This document shows, piece after piece, positions 1 through 13,600 of a stretch of 64,000 nucleotides of DNA. The stretch covers positions 684,436-748,435 of the forward strand of contig NW_019091431.1 of the NCBI RefSeq assembly GCF_001949145.1. Direction: 5' to 3'. The translations under genes were made by a program, and so were the position numbers. How positions within the stretch are numbered: position 1 is the first letter of the stretch; the number at the start of each line of letters is the position of its first letter. The notes under the pieces are model-generated. The model saw nothing but the letters and a program-made list of their open reading frames with translations. It had not been told where the DNA came from and made no database searches. The stretch comes from Acanthaster planci. Its lineage: Eukaryota; Echinodermata; Asteroidea; Valvatida; Acanthasteridae.

Positions 1-322
1 AGCATGCTTGTTCCGGAAATCACCATGACTTTGCCTTGATCTTTTCATGTTTTCTTTCGGTGTCCCTGAAAGCTTATTCCAAGTCCGGTTTTGACTGCGA
101 TCATTTATTGAGTGTCATCCTTTATTCATGTCCTAATTGTGTGGGATTAAATGTATGCTAATTTGCTGGGAGGGATACAGCCGAACTGACGTCAGAAAAC
201 TACCCCGAAGGTCTCTCTGCAAGCAATATTATACATTAATTCTTATAACTCGGTCCGCCTGATTAAATGAAATTCATTTGTGTCATCTTGCACCAGCACA
301 ACTTTATCTCAGATCCAAAACG
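1..322. other. Upstream region of the first C1q-domain gene
   Basis: No coding sequence is seen here. The stretch just before the ATG at 323 is AT-rich and includes a TATA-like run near 230-240, so it probably holds the promoter and 5' UTR of the C1q gene. No transcription start can be fixed from sequence alone. Confidence 0.4.
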
Positions 323-3028
323 ATGACTTCCTCTGTCCGTCAAGTCGTCTTTGCCTGCCTTCTGTTGGCCGTAATTGCACACACCGATGCCCGAAGGCGT
401 CGACCGTTTATTCCTGGCAAGACAGAGCCAAAGGTTACCGACGCACCCGTGGCCGTTGAAGAGTTTCAAGACACTCGTGAACAGGATGACAGGAACAGGG
501 TGCTGGTTGATATGGAGCGCCGCATGGCCAATATAGAAGAGAGCACATCGATAATGAAAAGAGAGGTAAGGGTCCGTCCATAAAGTATGCACTCACGAAG
601 GGGGAGCGGGGTTGGTGCCGGTGCGTACACCATGCGTACAGAGGGGAGGAGGGTTCAAGCCAGTGCGTATCGTACGCAAACCGAAAAGTTGCCTTAAATG
701 AATCTTCATCATACAATACACTATCATACAAATAAATGTACTACAATCAGCTTTTGTTCGTCGAAGAACCATTCAAACACAGTATTGGCCACCGTCCACC
801 CCATCATTTATCCTCCCTTGCCAACGCCCATTATTAGTCAACCGGAACATTACCCGTGACACAATGATCGGCAGCGTCTTCTGGAATTGTGGAATGTGCA
901 TGCGTAGAGTGGGACGGAGGCACTGCGTACGCCATGCGTACAGGGGTAGGAGTGGTCTGGAAAGTCGGCATTTCTTGCGTACGCACATGTACTTAATGAA
1001 CGACCCCTCAGCATGCTGTACGAGGTTGTCCAATACACTCACGAATCTATAGAACGCCAAGCATATAAATTATCGATTAACGAATTTTGGCAAAACTTTA
1101 CAAAAGTAATGTTTCCTGCGTCACGTGCGTCATTTTCACTCTGTGGTAAAAAAATCATGAAAATGACACCAGAAAAATGGTCCTGCCCTTAGCCATTTTC
1201 CTGAAAATATGCTCATATCCCGGATTTGAATCATTTTCACCTTAAATAAGCATATTAGTATTTTTGCGTAGACTCGACCCCTTGTTAAACCATGTTTCCA
1301 CTTCCAGCAATATTTCTTTTTGATTTCTTTGTGGCTTCAGATGCTGGAGACCAAATCGGAGAACACCAGACTCAAGGAAGAGATCCAGAGAATGAGCGGT
1401 CTCATGGAGGAGTTAGACGCGGCCAATGGGCGAGTAGGCGAACTCGAGTGGATGCTCAGCAAATTTGAGAACTTCTTCGGCGTGCTGTACATAGAGCACC
1501 CGGACTTCTTCGCCCGGGAGATGACGGTGGATAAACGGCTGTCGGCGCTTAACGAATACATCGGCAATCGGGAAGCTGAGCTGATGGCGTTGCGGCCCAA
1601 CCCGCCAGTGGTGACGGCTGATCCGGCAGAGAACCCGGTCGACGAAGAGCTGATGGGTGTGGTGATTGAGGAGCTCAGTTCAGAGAACGCCAAACTAAAG
1701 AGGCGACTGGACGATATGGAGACCAGAATGGTGTCCGTACCGGGAAATTTACCGGATGGCAGCCGCGGTGGCCCAGCAGTCACCCAGCCAGATGAGGAGA
1801 CCCGGGACAGGCTGACGCGATTGGAACGGTTAATGGCGCTTCATTTTGCACCACAGCTGGACGAAGAATATCCTGGTCAGAATCCCGACTCCGACGCAGG
1901 AGGCAAGCGGCTCGTATCAGGTGGTAGCACAACGCAGCGAGTACCCCTTAGCGAGTCAGACACGGAGATATTGAAGGAAGAGCTGGATAGCATCCGTTCG
2001 ATATCAAGTAAGAAGTCAATCGATTAATCCTAATGATCGCTGTTCATTCCCCAGGATTGCTGATTTTTCGTTGTTAAAAATTTTGGGAATGAAGCAACAT
2101 TTCTGGTAAATTACCGGTAATAGTCATAATAAGAAACTGGGACTGAATTTATGACGGTTGAAAACCTGTACATGTACTACAAGAAAACAGACACCGATTT
2201 TGCTTGACTTTAAATAATAATAAAGATAGACGTTTTTAAATAAGTTTTTATTGGGTATAGTTATGACAGTCTTTCTCATCTTCCAGGTACCAGGAAGAGT
2301 GTGTTCTCAGCTGCTGCTACCCGACATGTGAACGGCGAAGCCCTTGTCCATAAACCTGTCTTTTTCGATCACGTTTTCTCAAACAAGGGAAACCACTTCA
2401 AGGAACACAACAGCACTTTCATCTGTGGTATCACTGGTTACTACTTCATCACCTTTACGTAAGCATAGGCCTACATGTACAGATCCTCCCTCCAGTTACT
2501 GTTTTCCCTGATTTTATCAAAAGCTACAACGCCAGTTAGTCCTTAATTGGGAAGCGCGATTTGTTGGGGAGATGGGATTCCATTTTTTGTCCCGTCAACT
2601 TAATTTTTTCGTGCCAGTTTTCAGCAGATTTTTATCCTGAGTTGAATCAATTGAAAAGCCGTGTTGGTTCTCAATTTCCAAACCTCTTGGCCTGTCTCAT
2701 TAGTTCCTTTCGAACCAGAAAATCCAACATCTGATTTTTGTCAACAGAGCTAAGTTCTCTCCCCATCTTTCCCCAATACAGTGTTCGTTCCTATGACAAC
2801 CGGCACCTTGGCATCAATATGCTCTTGAATGGCGACCGAGTGACGTCAGTGAGTGGTGAGAAAGATCAAGAGAGAAACCAGATGATGACGCAATCCGTAG
2901 TGCTTCATCTGTCTCCAGGTGACAAGATATGGTTGACTGTATCTCCAGCTACCACCTATGCAATCTACAGCGACCCTGGGGGCAAGTACTGCACGTTCAG
3001 CGGGTTCTTACTCTTCAAGGGGTCCTAG
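323..3028 (+). CDS. Secreted coiled-coil C1q-domain protein, copy 1
   Basis: Four coding exons: 323-565, 1341-2007, 2287-2458 and 2782-3028, giving about 442 residues. All junctions are GT-AG and the phases (0, 1, 2) agree. Residues 1 to about 20 form a signal peptide (MTSSVRQVVFACLLLAV). Heptad-like Glu/Lys/Arg-rich coiled coils follow (around MERRMANIEES and MLETKSENTRLKEEI), then a linker. The last 140 or so residues are a C1q fold: FSAAATRHV, then VFSNKGNHF, GYYFITFT, SYDNRHLGINMLLNG, VVLHLSPGDKIWL and CTFSGFLLF. No collagen Gly-X-Y repeat is present, so this belongs to the coiled-coil class of C1q/TNF-like proteins, which are usually secreted trimers involved in recognition or adhesion. 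Ligand and role cannot be told. A paralogue lies 4.6 kb downstream on the same strand. An upstream in-frame TTG at 278 is ignored in favour of the ATG before the signal peptide. Confidence 0.88.
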
Positions 3029-3561
3029 GACGCAAGAGGGCTGTAGACTTCATAGCAACTCTATACCATGGGAACTTTAAAATTTGGTCACAAGATGGCT
3101 GAGTAACTTGACACGGGCATACATTTTTTGTCCGATGTTTGATGCCGCACGTCTTTACATGCACCTTTGAGCACTGTAAGTGTCCTTAATGCTCGAAGAG
3201 CACCCGGATGTGGGTTAAACACAACAACACACTTGTTAATGAATATATATATATATACTTTGAAAGTTTAACCCTCTTCAAAGATGACGTCATGACACAA
3301 CAGGTAGACTAAACATGGCGGCTTGTGGGAGCTTTCTTTGAGTCGGGAAGCTACTTGCTGTATCTCCGCTCTTGTTGCTGTGTCGTCGTGTTGTTTTGTT
3401 ATCTTCAGCAAATTTGTCAGAAACTGCTGTTTATTCCGTAATGAAGCTCATCACGTGACACATTCGTTACATCATATGCAAGTTTATCAATTACATATAT
3501 ATTCATGACTGATAAATTTCTAAAGTGTAATGATATTTCAACTTTTCTTTTACAAGAACAT
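3029..3561. other. 3' flank of C1q copy 1
   Basis: Presumed 3' UTR and intergenic DNA. It holds a short (TA)n run at about 3241-3256. I see no canonical AATAAA close to the stop codon, and no further coding sequence. Confidence 0.4.
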
Positions 3562-4503
3562 TTTGATTTGATTTGGTACCTTTATTGTCCATACGGAAAT
3601 TTGTCTTGCGTTGGATTTTAAACACAAAACATAACAACAATATTTTCCCACAACAAAATACTTCCCATCAACCCTATCCACCAAAACACATTATAAACTG
3701 TACTCAAAACATGATTCAAAACTACTGGGTTTTACAAATAGAACAACAATTAATTTTCGCCGAAAAGTCACAACTGTACTGAATTAATTTACCCCCGTCG
3801 AAAGACTGTGCAGCAAGTGTTCATCTGGTAACTTCACTGTTGAAGGAATGAATTGAATCCGGTACAAATGACTGTCTATAACGAGCTTTGTTGCTAAGGG
3901 GAACACACACGTGCAGTCCTGATTTGTTGATACTGTAATTATTAAATAAAGGATGAGATGGGTCTTGCGTAATACTGTTTACCTTGGACAGGGTTCTATC
4001 AATGTACAGACTTTCAAGGGTGGGTAATTCCAAGCCAATAATTTTTGAGCTGTTTTCCGAGGCCGATTTATTTTATCCCTGTTTTGCTTCAAATACAAAT
4101 CAAATTAAATAGGAGTATAGACTAAATAAATGACTTTTCCATAAAACCAAAAGTGTGTTGTCCAAATGAAGTTTCTTCAGTGGTCGGATGAAAACATGCG
4201 TTGATTTACTTTCTTTTGTACAACAACTGTGTTACTTGACCAATCAAGATTACTGGTAATTTTGGTGCCCTCAGGTACTTGTATTCTGAAACCTGCTCAT
4301 CTACACTTCCATGAATGGTCACAGGTGCATCATCATTTCCTTTTTTCCCCTAAAGTTCATAATCGTTTCTTTTGTTTTAATGACATTCAATTGCAAAAAA
4401 TGTGTGTCGCACCAATCTACAAACTCATCAACGACTGAAAAGTAACGTTTTGCATTTGTCTCCTCCGAAAGATAACCTGAAATCACTATGTTGTCAGCAT
4501 ATA
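3562..4503 (-). mobile_element. 5'-truncated non-LTR retrotransposon (LINE) fragment, reverse-transcriptase C-terminus
   Basis: Read on the minus strand, a degraded reverse-transcriptase end is visible. It starts with the catalytic-box relic YADNIVISGYL near 4500, continues with FVDWCDTHFLQLNVIKTKE and a DWSSNT...KKVNQRM stretch, and ends in the LINE C-terminal signature ELPTLESLYIDR, DPSHPLF and VPLSNKARYRQSF at about 3821-4033. This order is typical of CR1/Rex1-like elements. The 3' end near 3562 carries a short GGACAATAAAGGTACC-type tail followed by AAATC repeats, as such elements often do. Frameshifts and the Asp-to-Asn change in the YADD box show that the copy is dead. The exact family is uncertain. 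Confidence 0.7.
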
Positions 4504-7500
4504 CATGTATATGGACCTAAGGTCATAGATCAAGCTTTGTATTTAGTCGAACGTGTACTCGATGAGCTATGACCTCAGTTCGCTCTAGAAAATGTCCACT
4601 TTGCCATCTTTTCTGCTTTTTGAATAGCTGGATACTTTATTGACTAATAAAAGTCCCTGTTTCGCTACACCTATTTTGATGTGTATTCTTCCATTGTTAT
4701 GAAATGTATTATGATGCTGTGCTTGGAGGAAGTACACAGGCCCTACATGTACATGCACGTAGCTTTGGTCATCAAGATGTGATTACAGAGCAATAGATGT
4801 TTACCATTTGCCGAACGATACCACATGCTGATTTCGTAATGAACGCGCTGATTAGATTAACCCGCTGACCTTTTCATGGATCTCATGCTGTTATTATCGG
4901 TTTGAGCGAGAGACCTTGAGACCAGAAGAAAAAACAGCAGGCATTGGACTATTTTGAGAGTCTTTGTGAATCATAACGTCAGATCCTGGTAAATTGTATC
5001 CATCTCCGGGTTAAAATAAATAGGATGGTAATACAGGTCAGTGATTGCAGGGAGCGTTTGGGAATTAGTTCTCATCACCAAGTTATCGGAACTTATGCAG
5101 TGTACTGTTGGCCTAAAAACCTACAGGCCTACCAATACTATATGTTTCATATAAACCTTTTCAATGAGCGATTTAACCCAGATTCTTAAAGCCTTCCACG
5201 ACGTTATAGCTGTAACAACAAACCTCCGTTAGTGCTTTTACAAACATTGTTTCCACAAGCCAGTTTGAAGTCGACTCTCTCTCTCTGGAAAGTCTATTGA
5301 ACTTCCCACACACACGTTCGATCCCGGGACACGGGGATCACTGGGAGAGGTTTTAATTAAGCCTGCTCCAGTCAAATTTGAAGTGTTTATCTTTAGCTTT
5401 GATAGCAAGCAAGTTTCCTCATTTTGAAGGGGGGTGCCACATGAAATTAGTAGCCGCCGGACCGTCACGCAAAACGAGTGCACTGTACTAGCTAGTAGTC
5501 TAACTGATTCCCTAGCCCGACACCTACTTGACGTACTTTTATTTTGCCGAAAGACCAAGATTTTGCAGACAAAACTAACCAATGGGGGTGACACCCCAGA
5601 CACCCCCCCCTCCCAGCGACGCCCGAGACCCTCACGATTTGTTGAACGACGTTCAATGACACTGTGTCCTGATCCTGTGTGTGGTTACGCGTTTTCCTTC
5701 CTCTTTTCCCGGGGTTTACCTTTAACTGAAGTTATTGTCGCGTGTCAAATCTAGTTCCCCGAGATGCGATAGACTTCAAGTTTAGTCGCCATGACCTTGA
5801 CTTCCAGGAGACAGAAAAAGATATGAGAGTGACCTCATGACCTAAGCTGTTAATCATGTGGCCATTTGACCAAGAACCCTGGGCAGATAATAATTCCTTG
5901 GTCTTGTGATTACTTATAGTAGCGGTATTGTATACACTTACGCGGTGGTGTTTACATTAGACCATAAACAGTTACCACAGCTGGTGGTCACTCTACCTCA
6001 ACTCAAAACTAATTGGTCCCACGGTGGTCCCACAGACCATGCAGACACTGAGAAATCCTTTCTTGCTGTTACGTACCAGCCAGGACTTGAACTGGTACGC
6101 TTCCACGAAGTTACTTCTTGCCTGCTGTGTACAGACCGGAGCATTAGTGTAAACACGTCGGACGGTCTGACTTCGACGCATTGTGATTCGTAATCGATTG
6201 TTCCCAATTTCCATCGATCGATCGACTGATCCTAGTCCCATTATTGGTTGCAGCAGAGCTAACCTGTCTTCCCATGAAAGAACGCTTTTGCGTTGTATAA
6301 GATTACCTCAGTATCGGCCTCACAGCTCTGCAGTATTAGGTCTCCTGATCGCAACTTGGCTTTGTTCAGGTCGACAGTACTTCCAACTTCTCCAACGAAC
6401 CAACAGCGACCTTGGCCAATAAGTCAGGTAAACGACGTATTTGTTTTATTATATGTCAGAATTGTGTTCGAATTATAAGTTTTCTAAAAATCCTAATACC
6501 TGAGGGAGAATTTGGTTCAAAAGATGTTCGGAGGAAACTGGTCCAAGTACAGTTTACACTTACACAGCCGCTGTGTATACGTCCTTGTGGTATTTTTAAA
6601 TTCTTGTGTGTTATGTGAAGTAGTGCTTAGTTTTTATTTTGATTGTTGGGTTTCCTGTAGGCCACTGTCTAATAGCTTGCTCGTCCTGAAATAAAGACTC
6701 CAGAAAATGTCTGTCTGTATGCACGACCGGAGAGACAAAAGGTTGAATTTAGACCAAACTCAGACCACTGTCCAGATCTCAGTATCGTTTCCGCCTTGAG
6801 CCGCGTCTTATGTTCGTAAATCTTTCCCAGTTGTTTGTTATTGGAATTAAAATGAAAGTGCATGTACAAGTGCATGTACCCCAAAACCTTCAGTACACAG
6901 TCCTGGGTTTTCGTGTTTGAAAGCCAGAGCTTCTCATCTTATTAGGAAATCAAATGAACCCATCTTAATGACGCTGAGGGCAGAAGCCGGAGATGGAGTC
7001 CATGCAGGTTTAGCCAGGGTTTGTGGGGAACCCCCTTCCAACCAGCCTGAGCAAGACAAGATGTTTTTCAATAAGAAAACTTTCAAGGTTTACTTGCACG
7101 GTTTGGGTATGATTTCCTGGATAACGGGCTTCTGTGAATGCACTGATTGGAGTGCCACCTGTTTAATTTGATCATGACACCGGCTTAGGTTGAGTCTAAC
7201 AGGATGCGTGTGGTATTTGCAATTTATGTTATGGAATGTGTTTATCTTCTGAAACTACCTTGCCAAGGTGCTCTGAACCCGACGTTTCGGAGCAGTTACA
7301 TGTATTTATTCTCCCCATATGTTTGCAGATTTAAGTTAAGAGACCACCAAAAGAATTAAAGTTCTAGCGGATGCATTCCTGTTTCGCTACCGCGGGATTA
7401 CCCCCTTCGTTGCACCCAGATGCCTTAGCTTGTATTGATTCTCGGAAATATTACTTTTCAAAGATTCTGGGACAATCAATGGGTCTTTTTTCCAGACTTG

Positions 7501-7656
7501 GAATGTATTAAGGATCTGGGCTTGACAAAATTAAAAGAGGTTCTCATTTACTGAAGGAGCTTTGCTTCAGCAGGTCAACTTATGCCTGTATAGAACTACA
7601 GCACCAGCAAAAGTTTTGTTCCTAATTTATTTAAAGGCAGACAACGTGAAACAATC
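4504..7656. other. Intergenic region between the two C1q genes
   Basis: Only short open frames without family resemblance, start context or splice partners are seen. A C-rich run lies near 5600. The last few hundred bases presumably contain the promoter and 5' UTR of C1q copy 2; no specific element is recognised. Confidence 0.45.
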
Positions 7657-10520
7657 ATGGCGGTGTCTCAGAATAAACTAAGCTACAAGCGTCTCTTCTT
7701 CATTGTGATCGTATTGAGAGCCGTGCTAGCCAAGCCATCACGTCACACCCACGGGGAAGCATGGCCCGTTTCGGGAGTGGTACCGGTTCCCCCCGTGTCA
7801 GGCCATCACAGTGCTCTGCCGCATCGCCCGTGGTCACAAGGAAGGCCTTTGGCCACCCACAGATGCACCTGTGATGAGACGAGATTGTCCCAGACAGAGC
7901 AGGGCATAGCTGATCTGATCAGAAGAATGGAAGAGCTGGAAACGCAAAGTAATGAGGAGAGTGCAACCCTACTGACGCTGGAGGATTCGAACCACCGACT
8001 TCAGACACAGGTAAGACAATTCAATATACACAGCATCATAGAATCTTGAATTGTATTCTTCTGTATCTTAACGGGCTGATCCGCTACGCGTATTTTTCGG
8101 TTCTACAATGTTCTATTCACATTGGTCTGTTTGATGCCAACTTCGGTTAGACGCCTCTAATAAAGTGGATTTTGGTGGATAAAATAATACACGTACTCGC
8201 TTTAAAACTCATGAGACACTTGAGTTGCAAGCTCGGAGTTTTTTTGGGGGGGTGGAGCGGGGAGTTATATAATCTTGGAGCACTGATCATAACGTCAGAC
8301 CACAACACAATTCCCATGGTCAGGCCAACTCGGGCGTACTGTCTGTTTTCCACTCAGATCTCAAGGGTTGTGGGTGAAAACCAGAGGTTGACACGGTTGA
8401 ACCGGTCACTTCAAACCAAATCTGACGCTATGACCGAAGAGAACCTGCAGCTACGCGCCCAGAACGAACGTTTGCGTAACAAGCAAGACCAACCTCAACC
8501 TGTCGTCGATCGTCTCGTCGAGCAAGTCCACGACGACCCGGTACAACGCCAACGATCCTCATTACAGAACCTGAATGACATCATGGGTAATCGAGAGGCT
8601 GAACTGATTGAGATGGGTGTATTTCCACAAATGGAACCAGCAACGCCCGAAGGACCACCGATAATTCGCCCGGACCGCCGAAGAGGCAGCACTTTCTCTA
8701 CTATGGCAGGTTCGGCATCGATGCTACCCGACTCAGAACAAATTGCGACTTCGTTGTTGGCTTTGAATCAGGAAAATGACAACTTGAAGAGAAGGGTAGG
8801 TTAAATTTAACTTGGAAATAAATCATATTAAGAGGTGTTGATGGTAAAATGACAAAACTAAGAACAAGTCCAATGCACTTGAGACTAGTTCAGTTTTTGA
8901 TATTGTTAGCTCTCTATTTTTGCTCAGTGGTCGGTGTCGTCATTGTTGCGTATCACGTTGTTGGTAAGTGTTACTTTGTGCTTTGTTGCTGTTTGTTTAC
9001 AGGCGAAGTGTCAGTATTAATTTGAAAGATTTTTATTTGTACAAAATCACAGATTGGACAGCTAGAAGAAAGACTAAATCAGCAAGGGAGACAGCCAGAT
9101 CTGATGGGGCCCGCCCCTGGTATGCTATGGCCTCAGGTCCGCCCAACATCCCCCTCTGGCCAATCATCCAGCGAACTCGCGGAGAAGATCTCCCAGGTAG
9201 AGCGTCTCGTCCTCGTTGCCCTTCACCACAACCCGACCGGACCGTCAGCTGGCCATATCATGCCCCAGCCAAACATGGAAGAATATCCAGGACATCAGAG
9301 CAGGCCGGAGGGACCACTGACAAATGATGACCAGGAACGAGGCAGCGCAAGCCAGCCCACGCAAACGTTTAGCGTTCCAGCAACAGATAGTGTTCTGAGT
9401 GATGATGACCTAGAAGCCATGGCGGATGTAGTAGACAGAGTGCGAAACAAAAGTAAGGATTTTAAACTTCATGCATTACCTAGGTATCCGTCTAAGTTGT
9501 TTTTAGTGTCAATTCAATTCGTCATAAGAGCATAAGGAGAAAGGAGTGGCCATATTTAGGCCCTAATCAGGTTGGCGACAAGAGCCCTCGTTCTTATAGC
9601 GCCCTCATTACAAACCAGCTCTTGGAAGGATGTCTTCCCAAGATTTCCAGGTTCGATTCTAAATTCTTTCCTTTTAATCAACCCCTCTTTTTCTTCACCA
9701 TGCACCACCATCAGGTCCAGCCAAGAGTGCCTTTTCTGTTGCCAGTACCGGTGTCACAGTCGGCGCAACTGATGATCCACGTGCCATCGAGTTCGACCAC
9801 GAGTACGTGAACAAAGGCGGGGACTTCAAGAGGCGAAGGAGTCGCTTTGTTTGCGAGAACCCTGGTTTTTACTACGTTACATTCACGTGAGGAACGCATG
9901 TTTTACTGTGGTCTGGAGGGAATATATGTGTATGTGGCATGTGCTTGGATCAGAAAAATACACGCTGTTCTGTAACGAACGTTTTGAGACCAACCAAGCA
10001 TTATTCCCGTTCACAAATTCCCTCTAAGCTCAACAATGTTACTTTTTTCAAATACATGTACAACTTTAGTCATGTTATGGCATTTTCCACCTGCGGGCTG
10101 GTGCTTTCTCAACCGTTTAACACCGTCCACGTGACAGGCTTTCCGTTAGGAATAGCTAATCTATCTTCGGTGAGCATGAATCTGAAATACATGTAATTAT
10201 TACTGGGATGGGGGAAACAATTTAATGAAGTTGTCGTTACCTCTGTCCTACGCCTTTTTTGGCGTTAATTTCTCTCCAGGCTCCGTTCCTATGATAACAA
10301 GTACCTTGGCGTATCACTTATGAAGAACGAGGAACTCCAGACGGCAGTGTACGCCGACTCCAGCGAGCGTAACGTGATGCAATCCCAGGCCGTCATTCTT
10401 CACCTTGAGCCGGGAGATGAGCTGTGGCTTAGACACGCCCCGTCCGAGCACTTTGCCGTACATTCTGGGGAACATCGCTTCGTCACTTTTAGTGGGTACT
10501 TGATCTACAGAGGATACTAA
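7657..10520 (+). CDS. Secreted coiled-coil C1q-domain protein, copy 2
   Basis: Five coding exons: 7657-8010, 8358-8795, 9053-9452, 9715-9886 and 10280-10520, giving about 534 residues with consistent phases (0, 0, 1, 2). A signal peptide (KRLFFIVIVLRAVLA) is followed by a Pro/His-rich stretch with a CTC pair and long coiled coils (RMEELETQSNEES, NLQLRAQNERLR, LNQENDNLKRR, IGQLEERLNQQ). A Ser/Pro/Gln-rich linker leads to a C1q domain: SAFSVASTG, YVNKGGDF, GFYYVTFT, RSYDNKYLGVSL, AVILHLEPGDELWL and FVTFSGYLIYRGY. The first C1q exon is 172 nt, exactly as in copy 1, and the motif GNREAEL is shared, so the pair arose by tandem duplication. Here the coiled-coil block is split over more exons and is longer. 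Function is presumably extracellular recognition or scaffolding; the partner is unknown. Confidence 0.88.
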
Positions 10521-10663
10521 CCCTTTAACCAGGGTTGATGAAGAAGATCAAAAAGGCAAGGTTCTAAGGACTGATTTGATATTTTATGGTTCTTAATTTT
10601 GGCTTTAAAATGACGGCAAATATATCTACAAATATTCATCTGCCTGTTATCATTATTGCAATC

Positions 10664-10669
10664 AATAAA
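10664..10669 (+). terminator. Polyadenylation signal of C1q copy 2
   Basis: A canonical AATAAA lies about 145 bases after the TAA stop and is followed by a T-rich stretch. It is the best poly(A) candidate for this gene. Confidence 0.55.
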
Positions 10670-13600
10670 GTATAATTCATGATGTATTTTCAGTTTTTAC
10701 TTTCACAGATTTCAGTTGCACCTTTTCACTTTTATATAAAGATAACGTGCGGTTTAATTTTTTTTGTCTGACTGACGTGGAGCAAAGTTCCAGGTTATGT
10801 GCTTCGAGAGATTTGGACACTTCAAGTTGTAGCGAGGACAGAGCAAGGCAACAGAGGATATTGACCTTGTGTAAACTATTTTTTCCAGACACAAAGTGTA
10901 AATATCACCCCATCATTATAAATGCAAAGTGTAATTGTGTAATTGTCAGAAATTTTACTACCTGGTCCTTTTTTTCACCCTCCCGTAATGTGTCACAGCA
11001 GAGGGCGCGTCCCTTGCTTAGCTGAAGGGGGCAACTGTGGTTCTAGTGATTTCAGAAGTAGTTATTACATGCAACCTCTCCATTAGAGAAAGTTCAGTGA
11101 ATTGTTTTAACGAAACAAAACTACATGCGGCAGAAAGAGGGAAAATCACCGTTTTTACCAGTTTACTTTATTTCTTGTTACATGACATAAGCAAACAAGT
11201 TAACATGAACCTGCTGTGAAAAAATCCAAGCTCAAATATGATTTTGAAATCTCATCACAATTATTATAATGTACTTGTCAATTTTAGGCTGTTCTGCAAG
11301 GGGAATGGTAATTTGGCATATCATTTTCTGGAACTGCGATCACGTATTCGTGGGCATGGGCGAGTAATTTTATCCTATGCTGTTCCAAAAATTTGACAGG
11401 GACACTTTCTTTTCAAACTCACAAGATGGCACTGTTGCTTTCTTGTAACGTGGGGCGCGATTTATTAATTAATAAACGTATCATCAGAAAAACAAAGGGG
11501 CAATGTCTAAAACTCCAAATCAATCAATAAATATGGGCAAATATGTGGCTTCAATCTGATCACACAATTACAATTACTGAAGTTTAAAAAAACACAAAGT
11601 CGTTTCCGTTTCCTTTCTGGCTGATAACAGTTCCACTGGAGTGTTTATCAACACACTTCAGTAGACCTACTTATTAGAATAACCGAAATCTGTCAACCAG
11701 TAAAATACGGCATTACTGATGATTGTTATAAACTCAGATGAGGTCAACTGAAATTATCAACAAACTGCCACTCAAAGATTAAAGAGAACAACTCAATCCA
11801 AACGCAGATGTGACTATCCTTAGGATAATTCCGGTGACCTCTGACATCTACAATCTACACACAGCAAGGTGCAGATGAAGTTTATACTTCCCTTCCATCC
11901 TATAGCACCATCTATTTATGCAGCAGGTGATAAGAAACACTGCCAAAAACTAAGGGAAGAATGTTAACATCCCCAACCACACCAATATTCATGTACATCA
12001 GCAGGCCCCTTATTTACTGGACATTTCAGAGTCCAAGAGATAACCAAACTAGAGATGCAGTACAGAATGAGCTAGTTGAGTCTTTCAACAGCGTATGCCC
12101 AAAATGAAGCATGCTGAGGTCATTTGGACGTGCGTGTGTGGTCTGACCTATCAGCGCGGCCGTAAGCGCATGTTTCGTTCCCAAATGACCTTGCCTCTTT
12201 TTTTGTTATTGCGAACTGGCTCGCTGTGTCAGTAGGAAAAGGAAGGCAAACATTGTACAGTATCATCATCCAACACTATCATTATACACCAACAATCATT
12301 AATATAATACTTATTCGCGATGCCTCGTGATGCCACGCACTTCGGCACACTAAACATAAAATTTCAAATTCTGTTGCACATCCAATTCCAGATATAGTAG
12401 AGACTGTCATCAGCTGTCATCCAATCATATATTTTACACATTTCTCACAAATTCTACCTGCATTGACTGATTTCGTATACAAAAATAGCTATGCTACTCT
12501 ACAAGGAATATACACAGAAGTTATTCTACAGCTCGGAAGCATATGTGGAAAGGCAACAGTGTACAAGTTACAACTCTACATATTAAAGAGGGTATGCATA
12601 TTCATTATGGATATATTTGAATATTCATTATGGATATCAATCAGCCATAGTCATTAATGGTTTTTAGTCATGTGGTAGCCATATTTTGCATCTTACAAAA
12701 GTTACAGCTTTCAAGGTTTATGAACACTTCTGCAAAAGCAGTGAAAGAAGGCGCTATTTCAAGTCTGAGAGTTTTAACACAGAATATTCCTTCAAAAACA
12801 TGCACACACACCGACTGGAAAGACTTGTTTCACTGACTACATGCATCTAAAATAAGCTTACAGTTACTGCTTTTATTACTGGTAACCAAAAGCAAAATAC
12901 ATGTACTGCAGTGTAATGCAGGGAGCCATGACAACGCGCAGTCACAGTCCCGACAATGCGAATTCAGGAACAGGATTAAGTCTTGTCACGTACAGTTTAG
13001 CCAGCCCTCCATGCATATCAATAACCTCTAGATTGCTTTATATCCTTGGCTTAGCACAAGGTGTAATAGCCACACAAAATTAACACACGCAGTTAATGAT
13101 AAAATACAAACAGGTATCTTCAATCATGTAGCAATGAACTAGTTCACTAAACTCTGCCTTAGTTGAGAACAAAATTTCAAACAAAAAATGTTAAATTTTT
13201 ATGACCCACTCAGCGGATATCCTGTGGTTTCTTATATTGCTAAAAGAAATCTTCAAGGGAAGCTGTTTATTTGTCAGAGTTATTTTCTGCAACTAACACA
13301 TGCAGCAAGCGATAAAATGTGACGTTAGATTAAAACAAGGAAATCAAGAAATTTGAGACACTCATTTTCTTGAAGGTAGACTAAGTTCTTTTCAAGTACT
13401 TTTGTTTCAACATAAAAATGCAAACAAAATAGAAAATCTACATGATTGCAGCAAGTTCTATAATCATTTGTTTTACCAATCAATTTTTGTCTAAAAACAT
13501 ACAAACATTTAACACAAGAGCAACTGTGAAGCACACACAAACGCAGAAACAAAACCAAAACACTGAAAGCAGCGTCTGCTTACTGTTTGGAACTTTAATC

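Noticed and set aside
1337-1783. 148-codon minus-strand frame opposite C1q copy 1
   Set aside because: A Ser-rich shadow of the coiled-coil coding exon on the other strand.
10747-11025. 92-codon plus-strand frame after C1q copy 2
   Set aside because: No family resemblance; lies downstream of the poly(A) signal in AT-rich DNA.
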